Assembly: GCA_965216225.1 (NCBI GenBank)
Contig: CBDCFF010000012.1
Location: 14,169 to 78,168, forward strand
Source: 3107 sp965216225
Lineage (GTDB): Bacteria; Pseudomonadota; Alphaproteobacteria; Rhodobacterales; Rhodobacteraceae
Reading direction: 5' to 3'
DNA: 64,000 bases
Below the pieces are notes generated by a model that was not told the DNA's origin, ran no database searches, and worked only from the letters and a program-made list of their open reading frames with translations. Positions 26,382 to 36,123 of this stretch are shown here, piece by piece (within the stretch, counting starts at the first letter, position 1; each line of letters starts with the position of its first letter). The translations under genes were made by a program, and so were the position numbers.

Positions 26382-27382
26382 CTGATAATGCTCTTGCGCA
26401 CCCGCGGATCAAGCACCGCAAGCAGCACGTCGGTAAGGAAGTTCAGGCTGACGATCGACGCGGTCAGCAGGAAGATGATCGCGCCCGCCAGTTGCTGGTC
26501 ATTCGACCGGGCCAGGGCTTCGATCAGCAGGGCGCCTGCATCGGTCAGGGTCAGGATCAGCGCGACGATCGGCAGTTCGTTGAAAATCCGGTTCAGGTCG
26601 AAACCCAGCGAATTCACGATCGGGCCAAGCGCGTGCCTGGCCGGATATCGCCACAGCAACCGGCGCCCGTAGACGCCGCGGGCGGCGGCGGCGGTCACAT
26701 AGAGCTTGCTGATCTCGTCGGACATCAGCGCCCGCACGGTTTGCAGGGCAAAGGCCGTGGCCGACCAGCCGAGAATGAAAATCGGCAGCCAGGCATGTTT
26801 CAGAAGATCGACGAACCTGTCCCAGTCCCAGGAAGCATCGCGATATTCTTTCGAGAAGAGGCCGGTCAGCGTTTCCCCGAACCAGAGGGTCGAGATCAGC
26901 ATGATCATCAGCGCCAGAAGGAAGTTCGGCATCGCCAGGCCGAGATAGCTGAACAGCCGCAGGCCGTTGTTCATCGCGGCATTGTGCGACGCGGCAGAGA
27001 TGATGCCGACCGGAATGGCGATGGCATAGGCCAGCGCCAGCGAGGCCAGACAGATCGCCAGCGAAAGCAGGAATTTGTCGCCCAGAAGCTGCGCGATATT
27101 GACCCGCAGGATACAACTGTCGCCGAAATCGCCCTGGAACGCATTGACGATCCAGCTTGCCCAGCGGGTCAGGAAGGGTTTGTCGAGGCCCAGGCGCTGC
27201 CGCTCCACATCTATATCCCCGACCGAGATGCCGGAACCCTGGGTGTTCTTGAATGCCAGATACCGCTCGGCACAGTCGCCGGGCACCAGTTCCATGAGTG
27301 AGAAGACCACCAGCGACACGACGACCAGAGTGATGACGGCCATGACCGCGCGGGTCGCCACGAAACGAGCGAAATTCAGCAT
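26378..27382 (-). CDS. Peptide-type ABC permease, DppB-like
   Basis: A 334-residue inner-membrane permease with about six helices; the N-terminal ARFVATRAVMAVITLVVVSLVVFSL is the first helix. The EAA loop reads YVTAAAARGVYGRRLLWRYPARHALGP. The stretch between helices 1 and 2 (about residues 35-95) is a long periplasmic segment (VPGDCAERYLAFKNTQG...). It follows the binding-protein gene by 104 bp and overlaps the second permease by 4 bp. Confidence 0.9.
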   Translation of the reverse strand: MLNFARFVATRAVMAVITLVVVSLVVFSLMELVPGDCAERYLAFKNTQGSGISVGDIDVERQRLGLDKPFLTRWASWIVNAFQGDFGDSCILRVNIAQLLGDKFLLSLAICLASLALAYAIAIPVGIISAASHNAAMNNGLRLFSYLGLAMPNFLLALMIMLISTLWFGETLTGLFSKEYRDASWDWDRFVDLLKHAWLPIFILGWSATAFALQTVRALMSDEISKLYVTAAAARGVYGRRLLWRYPARHALGPIVNSLGFDLNRIFNELPIVALILTLTDAGALLIEALARSNDQQLAGAIIFLLTASIVSLNFLTDVLLAVLDPRVRKSIIR

Positions 27383-27486
27383 CGGCTATCCCGTCCCCCG
27401 GCGCGCCCTGATTTGCACACCTCTCCCCGTTTTTGTGGCAGAAGGCGAAGAACGCCCCCTGCTCTTTCATCCGGAATGCCCGAACC

Positions 27487-29526
27487 TTATTCGTCCAGCC
27501 ACCATTGCGTCGCCATGTAGGGATAGGTCCGATAGTATTCATAGGACGCTGTCCTGAAGTCGGCGACGTTTCGCAGCTTGTTGCTGTGGGTGATCGGATC
27601 AGGCGTGATGGCGGTGCCGATGAACAGCAGGTTGCCGGTCAGGTTTTCAACCAGACGCGCGCCGGTGGCAGCCGCTTCCCTGGATCCGGGCTGAGCCGAC
27701 TGGAAGGCGTTGATGTCGGCGATCAGTTGCATGACGTACTCCGGCGGCTCGACACCGGCGCTGCCACCGCTGTCCACCCACTCGGCCCAGAGCAGACCGT
27801 TGCGATGACCGAAGTAGTTCTCGAACGGCGGCACGAAAAGTTCGTTGTTCCCGACGATGATCCCCATCGGCTGACCTTTTTCCCAGGCGCCAACGTCAAG
27901 CTGGTTCGAGGACTGAAGCGAGCGATATTCATCCGGCGTCACTTCCTTGGCCACCGAATCAATACCCACTTCGCGCCAGTACTGGGCGACCAGTTCCACA
28001 ACCTGACCCGAGATACCCTGCGTCGCATAGGGGATGTTCAGGACCAGCGACTCACCGTTCGGCAGTTCCCGGATGCCGTCGCCGTTGGTGTCGGCAAGGC
28101 CAATCTCATCCAGAAGCGCATTCGCGGTCGCCGTGTCGTACCCGGTGGCGAATGACGCCCATTTCGGATCGACGAAATCCGGCAGCGGCGAGAAGCCGGT
28201 GTACTGCTGCGGCGTGCCCTGACCGAAATAGGCCACCTTGTTCAGTTCGTCGCGGTTGATGGCAATCGACATCGCCCTGCGGAAGCGCAGATCGCCAAAG
28301 ACGCCCCGGCGCGCATCATCCGGATGGGTCACGTTGAACGAAAAGACGTGCATCGCGATTTTCGGCTTCAACTGCACCGAATAGTTGCCCGAACCCTGGT
28401 TTTCCAGAAGGATCGGCGCATCGGTCAGCTGAAGCGACTGTGCCTTGTAGTCGATCTCGCCGTTGACGATCTTGAGGATACGCACTTCCTTGTCGTTGAT
28501 ATAGACCTCATCCTGTTCCGGAATGTAGGGCAGTTGCTGGCCGGTCACGTCCACCTGATGGAAATAGGGGTTTGCAACCAGGTGACGGCCATCGGTCGTG
28601 TCGGTGATGTAGATATGGGATTCCAGGGTCGGAATCACATCGGCGGGCAGGTTTGCCACCTTGTCTGGCACCGACAAAAGCGGCGACGGCGTATCGGTCC
28701 AGTCCGAGTTGCCGTAATAGATCTTGATGGCGTCATATCCGTTTTCAAAGCCCAGCAATTGCGCCAAGGCGTCCGCATCGGCGTTGATGGCCGGGTGGAA
28801 CTGTCCCAGGAAGTGCCTTGGCTGGAAGCCCTGCGCGTATGATGTTGCGAAATGGGCCAGCAGACCGGGCTTGGGCGCCGGAAGGTTGAACACAACCGTG
28901 GTGTCATCCGGTGCGTCCACCATCATCCGCACACCGCCAACAAGGACATATTCCTTCGGGGTCGAGAAGATGTTTTCATCCATCATCAGGTTGTCATGCC
29001 AGAACTGCACATCGGCAGAGGTGAAGGGCGCGCCATCCGACCAGCGATGCCCGGCCCGCAGGTGGAAGGTCAGCCGGGTGAAATCATCATTCCATTCCCA
29101 CGACTTCGCCACGTTCGGCACGATGGTTTGCAGATCGTCGGAATAGCGCACGAGGTTCACGTGACGCACCGACAGGAAATCCGATGTCCCCGCCTCTGTC
29201 GCGTTCGACAGAACGTCGAGCGCGCCGCCATATCGACCGACACTGTCATAAGGCACCACGACCAGCGGCTCTGACGGCAGGCGGTCCGCCAGCGCCGGCA
29301 AGGCCCCGTTGCCGCGGATTTGGGCGTTCAGCGCGGCGATGTCCGGGTTTTCCGAAAATTCCATCGTGCAATTGGCGGCGCTCTGAAATTCGGACAATTC
29401 GTATTGTTGCGGGTAGGCGCCAGGCGCAACGCCCTGCATGTCGGCGGCCGTGATGGCCGGACAATTGGCATGGGCAGCCGCCGGCAACGCCAGCATTGCT
29501 ATACCCGAAAGCAGCATTCTTTTCAT
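27487..29526 (-). CDS. Peptide-type ABC transporter solute-binding protein
   Basis: A 679-residue SBP_bac_5 family binding protein, longer than typical DppA/OppA (about 500-540). A Sec signal (MKRMLLSGIAMLALPAAAHA) is followed by the family core, with the hallmark WEWNDDFTRLTFHLRAGHRWSDGAPFTSADV. Two cysteines near the mature N-terminus (ANCPAI, AANCTMEF) could form a disulfide. It is the first gene of the importer operon. The ligand is unknown: the operon lies between methylated-amine and phosphonate clusters and could serve either or neither. The 250 bp upstream hold no gene and should contain the promoter. Confidence 0.9.
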   Translation of the reverse strand: MKRMLLSGIAMLALPAAAHANCPAITAADMQGVAPGAYPQQYELSEFQSAANCTMEFSENPDIAALNAQIRGNGALPALADRLPSEPLVVVPYDSVGRYGGALDVLSNATEAGTSDFLSVRHVNLVRYSDDLQTIVPNVAKSWEWNDDFTRLTFHLRAGHRWSDGAPFTSADVQFWHDNLMMDENIFSTPKEYVLVGGVRMMVDAPDDTTVVFNLPAPKPGLLAHFATSYAQGFQPRHFLGQFHPAINADADALAQLLGFENGYDAIKIYYGNSDWTDTPSPLLSVPDKVANLPADVIPTLESHIYITDTTDGRHLVANPYFHQVDVTGQQLPYIPEQDEVYINDKEVRILKIVNGEIDYKAQSLQLTDAPILLENQGSGNYSVQLKPKIAMHVFSFNVTHPDDARRGVFGDLRFRRAMSIAINRDELNKVAYFGQGTPQQYTGFSPLPDFVDPKWASFATGYDTATANALLDEIGLADTNGDGIRELPNGESLVLNIPYATQGISGQVVELVAQYWREVGIDSVAKEVTPDEYRSLQSSNQLDVGAWEKGQPMGIIVGNNELFVPPFENYFGHRNGLLWAEWVDSGGSAGVEPPEYVMQLIADINAFQSAQPGSREAAATGARLVENLTGNLLFIGTAITPDPITHSNKLRNVADFRTASYEYYRTYPYMATQWWLDE

Positions 29527-29776
29527 GTTTTCTCCTGTTGGTGTCGTCGTGGGTCTCTGCGCGGTTTCAGGAAAACAGAGGTATGCGGAAAACTGTTTGC
29601 GTCAGACAATCGCCAGCGTTTCGCGGATTCCGCATCCCGCGTGATTTGCATCGCATCACCCCCCTTGGTCTGCGTCATGCCGACCAGAATTGCCCCAGCC
29701 TCCGCTGTCGAATTTCATGCACACAAGTGCAGCGCCGGAAAAGCTCATGCGATTGAGTAACATCTGTCGCGTAAAA

Positions 29777-30652
29777 TCAAGAAAAATCTTGTCCGGCATT
29801 CAGCGCGGCCTCCATGAACGCGCGAATGACCCGGACATTCCGGCGCGCCGACAGACAGACCAGACTTTCGCTCATACCCAGTTCCACATCGCGAAGCGGG
29901 ATCTTGACAAGCCGGGCGTCGTTTCCGAACTCTGCTTCGGAGACAAACCCGATGCCGACGCCTGCCGCCACGACCTCTCGCATCGCTTCACGGCCTTCGA
30001 CCTCCAGAACCGGTTTCAGCGTCACTTTCCGGCGGGCCGCTTCTTTTTCCAGTTTCTGCCGGGTCCGGGAACCGGCCTCGCGAAAGACAAGCTGTTCGTC
30101 CTGCAAATCCCTCAATGACAGGGAGTCGGCGCCCTTCGGCAGACAGCCTGCCGCACTGAACGCGACAATGCGCGTGGTTCCAAGACTGATCGCTTCGAAT
30201 TCGGCCCCCAGTGAGAGACTGCCGACAATGCCGATCTCGGCCCCGAAGGCGCGCAATTCGTCCAGAATCCCGGTCGTGTTGCCAGAGCGCAGGGAGATGA
30301 ACACATTCGGATGGCGGCGGCGAAAGCGGCCCAGATGTTCGGTGATGTGGTGCGCCGAATCGGCAATGATTCGCAACTGTCCATCAATCGCGGCGCCGGA
30401 TTTGGACAGGTATTCCCCGATCTGCTGCTCCGCTTCGAAATAGCGTCGGGTCAGGATGAAAAGCCGCTCCCCCTCTGCGGTCAGGCGCACCCCCTTCCTG
30501 TCGCGATGAAACAAAAGCACGTCATGATCCTGCTCCAGCCGCCGGACCTGTTCCGACAGGGCAGGCTGAGTCTGGAAAAGCGCCTCTGCCGCGCGGGAAA
30601 ATCCGCCGTTCAGGGCGACATTGTGAAACGCTCTCAGTTGACTGTGGCGCAT
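29777..30652 (-). CDS. LysR-family regulator divergent from phnW
   Basis: About 291 residues. The helix-turn-helix is LRAFHNVALNGGFSRAAEALFQTQPALSEQVRRLE, followed by an effector domain (GRFRRRHPNVFISLRSGNT, AAGVGIGFVSEAEFG). It is divergent from phnW across 75 bp, matching the usual position of regulators of 2-aminoethylphosphonate catabolism. No good ribosome site precedes ATG 30652; ATG 30682, which adds MPICRTFGST, has GGAA just upstream and is an alternative. The effector could be AEP or a pathway phosphonate (inference). Confidence 0.87.
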   Translation of the reverse strand: MRHSQLRAFHNVALNGGFSRAAEALFQTQPALSEQVRRLEQDHDVLLFHRDRKGVRLTAEGERLFILTRRYFEAEQQIGEYLSKSGAAIDGQLRIIADSAHHITEHLGRFRRRHPNVFISLRSGNTTGILDELRAFGAEIGIVGSLSLGAEFEAISLGTTRIVAFSAAGCLPKGADSLSLRDLQDEQLVFREAGSRTRQKLEKEAARRKVTLKPVLEVEGREAMREVVAAGVGIGFVSEAEFGNDARLVKIPLRDVELGMSESLVCLSARRNVRVIRAFMEAALNAGQDFS

Positions 30653-30727
30653 GGTCGATCCGAAGGTTCGGCATATAGGCATTTCCGATATTATCATATC
30701 AAATAACAATTTTACATATGGGATGCC
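30653..30727. promoter_or_regulatory. lysR/phnW bidirectional promoter region
   Basis: A short AT-rich spacer containing an imperfect palindrome GATATTATCATATC at 30687-30700, suitable as a LysR-type site covering both promoters. No canonical -35/-10 pair could be fixed with confidence. Confidence 0.45.
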
Positions 30728-31969
30728 ATGGCCGATCAGGAACCGGCGCCATGGTGGCGCCATTGTGCCGGAGACACTGCTGTGACCTTCCCCCCTCACA
30801 CGCTTGCGGCCCGCCGTTCGGGCGACCCGTATCTGCTTACCCCCGGCCCGCTGACCACCTCGGACGCCGTGAAAGCGGCGATGCTGAAGGACCGGGGCAG
30901 TTGGGACGACGATTTCCGCGCCATGACACGGGAAATGCGGGCGCGCCTTCTGGCGCTGCTTGGCGAAGGGGCAGAGGATTTCGACTGCGTGCCGATGCAG
31001 GGTTCCGGCTCTTTCTCGGTCGAGGCGATGCTGGCGTCGTTCCTTCCGCGCGATGGCAAGGCGCTGGTGCTGGCAAACGGCGCCTATGGGCTGCGGGCGG
31101 TTCGGACGCTCGAATACCTCGGGCGCGACCATATCGTTCTGGACAAGGGCGACTATCTGCCGCCCCGCGGCGCAGAGGTGGCGCGGATTCTGGCCGACGA
31201 TCCTGCGGTCTCTCATGTTGTCGCCGTCCATTGCGAAACGTCATCGGGGATTCTGAACCCGATCGCAGAGATTGCCGGGGCCACCTGCGCCGCAGGCCGC
31301 AAACTGCTGGTGGACAGCATGTCGGCTTTTGGCGCCATCGACCTGAAACCCGGCGAAATCCGGTATGAGGCGATGGTTTCCTCGGCCAACAAATGTATCG
31401 AGGGCGTGCCCGGTTTCGGCTTCATCATCGCGCGCAGGAACGCGCTGGAAGCGGCCAGTGGCAACAGCCATTCGCTGTCGCTCGATGTCCATGCGCAATG
31501 GGCGCACATGAACGGCACCGGCCAGTGGCGATTCACGCCGCCCACCCATGTGGTGGCGGCATTTGTCGAGGCTCTGCGCGAACACGAAGCCGAAGGCGGC
31601 GTTGCGGGCCGCGGCGCACGTTACGCAAGGAACCGCGATGTGATGGTTGCCGGGATGCGGGAACTGGGGTTTGAAACCCTCCTGCAAAACCGCTGGCTCA
31701 GCCCGGCCATCGTTACCTTCTTCTGCCCGGCGGATGAGAATTTCGTCTTTGACAGGTTCTACAAACTGATGAAAGGCAGGGGCTTCATCATTTATCCGGG
31801 CAAACTGACCGTCGCGGACAGTTTTCGTGTCGGCTGCATCGGACAGATAGACGAACATGTGATGCGGCAGGTCGTGACCGCTGCCGGCGAATCGCTGCTG
31901 GAATTGGGTGTGGCCAGCGCCACGCCTCCCGCCGCCGCACTGGAAGAACGCGCCAGGCTGGCTGCCTGA
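30728..31969 (+). CDS. phnW: 2-aminoethylphosphonate--pyruvate transaminase
   Basis: A 413-residue class V aminotransferase. Marks are YLLTPGPLTTSDAVKAAML, CVPMQGSGSFSVEAML, VAVHCETSSGILNPI (PLP phosphate and ring contacts), DSMSAFGAIDL and the Schiff-base lysine in SSANKCIEGVPGFG (residue 222). It transfers the amino group of AEP to pyruvate, giving phosphonoacetaldehyde and alanine. The first 25 residues are outside the typical family start, so ATG 30782-type internal initiation (GTG/TTG region) is possible. PhnA and PhnY encoded next complete the route to acetate and phosphate. Confidence 0.92.
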   Translation: MADQEPAPWWRHCAGDTAVTFPPHTLAARRSGDPYLLTPGPLTTSDAVKAAMLKDRGSWDDDFRAMTREMRARLLALLGEGAEDFDCVPMQGSGSFSVEAMLASFLPRDGKALVLANGAYGLRAVRTLEYLGRDHIVLDKGDYLPPRGAEVARILADDPAVSHVVAVHCETSSGILNPIAEIAGATCAAGRKLLVDSMSAFGAIDLKPGEIRYEAMVSSANKCIEGVPGFGFIIARRNALEAASGNSHSLSLDVHAQWAHMNGTGQWRFTPPTHVVAAFVEALREHEAEGGVAGRGARYARNRDVMVAGMRELGFETLLQNRWLSPAIVTFFCPADENFVFDRFYKLMKGRGFIIYPGKLTVADSFRVGCIGQIDEHVMRQVVTAAGESLLELGVASATPPAAALEERARLAA

Positions 31970-31991
31970 GCCAACCGGGGGACACCTGACA

Positions 31992-33272
31992 ATGACCATT
32001 CAAACCCATGTCACCGCGAATGAGCGTGTCTATCCGATGCCGAAAGTGCCCGCCATTGTCATCTGTCTGGACGGGTGCGAACCGGAATATCTGGACAGGG
32101 CCATTGCCGATGGCCTGATGCCGACGCTCGCCCGGATGCGTGAAACGGGCACCGACCGTCTGGCCCATTCGGTGATCCCGTCCTTCACCAATCCCAACAA
32201 CCTTTCGATCGCCACCGGCTGCCCGCCGATCATACACGGCATCTGCGGCAACTTCCTGCTTGATCCGGAAACCGGCGAAGAGGTGATGATGAACGATGTG
32301 CGTTTCCTGCGCGCGCCGACCGTCTTTGCGCGGTTCCACGATGCCGGCGCCAGGGTGGCCGTCGTCACCGCCAAGGACAAGCTGCGCGCGCTTCTGGGCG
32401 CCGGCCTCGGCTTTGGCGATGACCGCGCCAAATGCTTTTCGGCCGAGAAATCCGCAACCTCGACCGCCGCGCGGCACGGCCAGGAAAACGCCGCCGAATG
32501 GCTGGGCATGGCGCAGCCGGAGGTCTATTCCGCCGAGCTGTCCGAATTCGTTTTCGCCGCCGGCGTGAAACTCCTGCGCGAATGGAAGCCGGACGTGATG
32601 TATCTGACCACCACGGACTATGTGCAGCACAAACATGCCCCCGACGATGCAAAGGCGAAGTCGTTCCATGCGATGTTCGACAGGTATCTCGCCCGGCTCG
32701 ATGACATGGGCGCGGCGATTGTCGTCACCGCTGACCATGGCATGAAACCCAAGCACCGCGCAGACGGCGCGCCCAATGTGATCTACGTTCAGGACCTGCT
32801 TGATGAATGGCTGGGCGAGGCTGCCGAAGCTGCCGCGCGGGTGATCCTGCCGATCACCGACCCCTATGTGGTTCATCACGGCGCGCTGGGTTCCTTCGCC
32901 ACCGCCTATCTGCCCGAAACGGCGGATTGCGCCGACATCATCGCCAGGCTGAATGCCCGCGACGAATTCATTGTGGTGGTGAACAGGGCAGAGGCCGTCA
33001 GGCGCTTTGAACTGCCCGGCGACCGGATCGGCGATATCGTGATGATTTCGGGCGAGAATGTCGCCATCGGCGCCTCGGAACACCGCCATGACCTCGGCGC
33101 GCTGAAGGAACCGCTGCGCAGCCATGGCGGCTTGACCGAGCAGACGGTTCCCTTCATCGTGAACCGGGTTCTCGACCTGCCCGCCGCGCCCGCGCTGCGC
33201 AACTTTGACGCCTTCTTCCACGCAACCACCGCAGCGGCCATGCAGGAAACAGGAAAACGGACGGAAACATGA
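31992..33272 (+). CDS. phnA: Phosphonoacetate hydrolase
   Basis: A 426-residue metal-dependent hydrolase of the alkaline-phosphatase superfamily. VICLDGCEPEYLDRAI carries a metal-binding Asp, IPSFTNPNNLSIATGCPP carries the nucleophilic Thr, MYLTTTDYVQHKHAP and VVTADHGMKPKH complete the two-zinc site. It cleaves phosphonoacetate to acetate and phosphate. ATG 31992 is 22 bp after phnW and the end overlaps phnY by 4 bp. Not to be confused with the unrelated zinc-ribbon 'PhnA' of E. coli. Confidence 0.92.
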   Translation: MTIQTHVTANERVYPMPKVPAIVICLDGCEPEYLDRAIADGLMPTLARMRETGTDRLAHSVIPSFTNPNNLSIATGCPPIIHGICGNFLLDPETGEEVMMNDVRFLRAPTVFARFHDAGARVAVVTAKDKLRALLGAGLGFGDDRAKCFSAEKSATSTAARHGQENAAEWLGMAQPEVYSAELSEFVFAAGVKLLREWKPDVMYLTTTDYVQHKHAPDDAKAKSFHAMFDRYLARLDDMGAAIVVTADHGMKPKHRADGAPNVIYVQDLLDEWLGEAAEAAARVILPITDPYVVHHGALGSFATAYLPETADCADIIARLNARDEFIVVVNRAEAVRRFELPGDRIGDIVMISGENVAIGASEHRHDLGALKEPLRSHGGLTEQTVPFIVNRVLDLPAAPALRNFDAFFHATTAAAMQETGKRTET

Positions 33273-34747
33273 CCAGAACCGGGATTCGCAGGGAAGGGAT
33301 GCGCATCGGCGGCGAAGTCGTCCTTGCCGATGACATGGTGCCGGTACACTATCCTTATACCGGCGAGGTGATTGGCGCCGTGCCTGCCGGTCAGGCCGGA
33401 CATGCGGCGCGCGCGTTCGCGATTGCGGCGGATTACAGGCCCGGCCTGACCCGCCATGAGCGTCAGCGGATCCTCTTTCGCACCGCCGAACTGATCCGCG
33501 AAAGGCGCGACTGGCTGGCCGGATGGCTGACGCTGGAACTGGGCATCTGCCATCAGCACGCGCTTTATGAAACCGGCCGCGCCTGTGATGTGTTCATGCT
33601 CTCCGGCCAGATGGCGATCATCGACGATGGCCAGATATTTTCCTGCGACCTGACCCCGCAGGGCAAGGAGCGCAAGATATTCACCAGACGCGAACCGGTG
33701 CGGGCGATTTCGGCCATCACGCCCTTCAACCACCCGCTGAACATGGTCAGCCACAAGATCGCGCCGGCAATCGCCACCAATAACTGCGTCGTCTGCAAGC
33801 CCGCGGACCTGACCCCGCTCACGGCGATTGCGCTTGCGGACATCCTGTACGAGGCGGGCCTGCCGCATCAGATGTTCCAGGTGGTCACCGGCTGGCCGCA
33901 GGATATTGGCGAAGAGATGATCACCAATGAAAACATCGACATCATCACCTTCACCGGCGGTGTGTCGGTCGGCAAGATGATTGCCGGAAAGGCGGGTTAC
34001 AGGCGTCTGGCGCTGGAACTGGGCGGCAACGACCCGCTGATCGTCCTGAACGACCTCGGCGACGGAGACCTGGAAAAAGCCGCAACCATCGCCGTTGCAG
34101 GCGCCACCGGCAATTCCGGCCAGCGCTGCACGGCGGTCAAGCGCATCCTCGTGCAGGAAGGCGTGGCCGACAGGTTCGTGCCAATGGTGCTTGAAAAGGC
34201 CAGGGCGATCAGGTTCGGCGATCCGCAGGACCCGGAAACCCAACTGGGCTGCGTGATTCACTCCGGGGCCGCCGAACTCTTTGAAAAGCGTGTCTGCATG
34301 GCAGAGCAGGAGGGCGCGGAAATCCTCTATCACCCCGGCCGCCGGGGTGCGCTGCTGCCGCCCATCGTGGTGGACAGGGTGCCCCACACCAGCGAACTGG
34401 TGATGCAGGAAACCTTCGGCCCGATCATTCCCGTCGTGCGTGTGCCGGACGATGACGAGGAGGTGATGCGCATCTCGAACGCCACCGAATTCGGCCTGTC
34501 ATCGGGTGTCTGCACTAATGATTTCCACCGTATGCAGGCTTTTATCGAGGGGCTGGATGTGGGAACCGTGAATATCTGGGAACAGCCCGGCTATCGGATC
34601 GAGATGTCCCCCTTCGGCGGCATAAAGGATTCGGGCAACGGGGTGAAGGAAGGCGTCATCGAGGCGATAAAGTTCTTCACCACGGTCAAGACCTACTCCC
34701 TGCCCTGGCCGCGCCGCCGGGCCGGTCGTGACCCCCTGCACCATTGA
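33269..34747 (+). CDS. phnY: Phosphonoacetaldehyde dehydrogenase
   Basis: A 492-residue aldehyde dehydrogenase. Cofactor and catalytic motifs are ITPFNHPLNMVSHKIAPAIA, CKPADLTPLTAIAL, TFTGGVSVGKMI, the general-base Glu in LALELGGNDPLIV and the catalytic cysteine in NSGQRCTAVKR (residue 287). It oxidises phosphonoacetaldehyde with NAD+ to phosphonoacetate for PhnA. It overlaps phnA by 4 bp. There is no phnX in the window, so degradation runs through phosphonoacetate. Confidence 0.9.
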   Translation: MTRTGIRREGMRIGGEVVLADDMVPVHYPYTGEVIGAVPAGQAGHAARAFAIAADYRPGLTRHERQRILFRTAELIRERRDWLAGWLTLELGICHQHALYETGRACDVFMLSGQMAIIDDGQIFSCDLTPQGKERKIFTRREPVRAISAITPFNHPLNMVSHKIAPAIATNNCVVCKPADLTPLTAIALADILYEAGLPHQMFQVVTGWPQDIGEEMITNENIDIITFTGGVSVGKMIAGKAGYRRLALELGGNDPLIVLNDLGDGDLEKAATIAVAGATGNSGQRCTAVKRILVQEGVADRFVPMVLEKARAIRFGDPQDPETQLGCVIHSGAAELFEKRVCMAEQEGAEILYHPGRRGALLPPIVVDRVPHTSELVMQETFGPIIPVVRVPDDDEEVMRISNATEFGLSSGVCTNDFHRMQAFIEGLDVGTVNIWEQPGYRIEMSPFGGIKDSGNGVKEGVIEAIKFFTTVKTYSLPWPRRRAGRDPLHH

Positions 34748-34755
34748 GACCCGTC

Positions 34756-36123
34756 ATGCCCAGCCACGCCGAAGGCGAATCCAACACCTCTGCCGCCCGC
34801 GCCGCGTGGGCTGCGCGCGAGGATGACCCTGCGGTCAAATCCCTTTTGCAACGTGACGCCGCCGCCTTTCTGCATCAGGCGCTGTCATCGCCCTGCGTTC
34901 TGACCATCGCCAGGGCCAGAGGCATATGGATCGAGGACACCGCCGGTCGCCGCTACATGGATTTCCACGGCAATTCCGTTCATCACATCGGCCATGGGCA
35001 TCCGAAACTGGTGGCCGCAATCAAGGCGCAGCTCGACGATCTGCCCTTCGCGCCGCGCCGCTTCACCAATGAACCCGCCGTCGCCCTGGCCGAAAAGCTG
35101 GCCGGCATCGCCCCCGGCGATCTGGGCAAGACGCTGTTTACCACCGGCGGATCGGACGCCAACGAAGTCGCCCTGAAAATCGCCCGCGCCGCCACCGGGC
35201 GGTTCAAGACCCTCAGTTTCTGGGATGCCTTTCATGGTGCGGGCTTCGGGGCCTCTGCCGTGGGCGGAGAGGCCACCTTTCGCAGCCACATCGCCGGCCC
35301 GCTTCTGCCCGGCGCGGAACATGTCGCGCCCTTCGCCTGCTACCGCTGCCCCTATAACCACGCGGGGCCGGATGTCTGCGGGCTGGCCTGCGCGAAAATG
35401 GTCGCCTTCGTGCTGGAGCGCGAAGGCGACATCGCCGCCGTCATCGCCGAACCCATGCGCGCCGTGCCCCATGTCCCGCCGCCGGGCTTCTGGAAAGCGG
35501 TGCGCGAGGCGTGCAACCGCCACGGCGCACTGCTGATCATGGACGAGATTCCCACCGGACTCGGCAAGACAGGCCGAATGTTCGCCTTCGAGCATGACGG
35601 AATCGTGCCGGATATCGTGACCCTTGGCAAGGCCCTCGGCGGTGGCGTCCTGCCCATCGCCGCCTGCGTGGCCCGTCGCGACCTTGACGTTTGCGGCGAC
35701 TTCGCCATCGGCCACTACACGCACGAGAAAAACCCCGTCACCGCCCGCGCCGCCCTCACCACCATAGAGATTATCGAGGAAGAAGGGCTGACCCAGCGTT
35801 CTGCCGAACTCGGGGCGTATGCCATCGAACGGCTGCGGGCCGAAATCGGCGATCTGCCCATCGTCGGCGACATTCGCGGCCGGGGTCTGCTGTTCGGGGC
35901 GGAAATCGTGGACGACCGCGCAACCAGGGCCCCCGGCAGGGATCGGGCCGAGCGCATCTTCCATGCCTGCCTTGAGGCCGGTCTCAGCTTCAAGATCAGC
36001 CAGGGCTGCGTGCTGACACTGTCGCCGCCCCTGACGATTTCGCGCGAAGACCTCGACCGGGCGCTCGGCATCGTCGAAACCGCAATCCGGGCGGAGGCCG
36101 GGATGGTCAGACGCCTGCCCTGA
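34756..36123 (+). CDS. pbfA: Class III PLP enzyme, PbfA-like (R)-1-hydroxy-2-aminoethylphosphonate ammonia-lyase
   Basis: A 455-residue fold-type I PLP enzyme of aminotransferase class III. It shows MDFHGNSVHHIGHGHP, TTGGSDANEVALKIARAAT, MDEIPTGLGKTGRMFAFE and the Schiff-base lysine in TLGKALGGGVLP (residue 292). Class III enzymes in phnW-phnA-phnY operons include PbfA, a lyase turning hydroxylated AEP into phosphonoacetaldehyde and ammonia, letting the pathway use (R)-1-hydroxy-AEP. A plain transaminase remains possible. A TTG at 34744 overlaps the phnY stop and is an alternative start. The 3' end overlaps the convergent aminotransferase by 17 bp. Confidence 0.72.
   Translation: MPSHAEGESNTSAARAAWAAREDDPAVKSLLQRDAAAFLHQALSSPCVLTIARARGIWIEDTAGRRYMDFHGNSVHHIGHGHPKLVAAIKAQLDDLPFAPRRFTNEPAVALAEKLAGIAPGDLGKTLFTTGGSDANEVALKIARAATGRFKTLSFWDAFHGAGFGASAVGGEATFRSHIAGPLLPGAEHVAPFACYRCPYNHAGPDVCGLACAKMVAFVLEREGDIAAVIAEPMRAVPHVPPPGFWKAVREACNRHGALLIMDEIPTGLGKTGRMFAFEHDGIVPDIVTLGKALGGGVLPIAACVARRDLDVCGDFAIGHYTHEKNPVTARAALTTIEIIEEEGLTQRSAELGAYAIERLRAEIGDLPIVGDIRGRGLLFGAEIVDDRATRAPGRDRAERIFHACLEAGLSFKISQGCVLTLSPPLTISREDLDRALGIVETAIRAEAGMVRRLP

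Noticed and set aside
30653..31231. An N-terminal extension of the LysR gene into phnW
   Set aside because: The extra 190 codons are antisense to conserved phnW sequence; the LysR domain begins at 30652.
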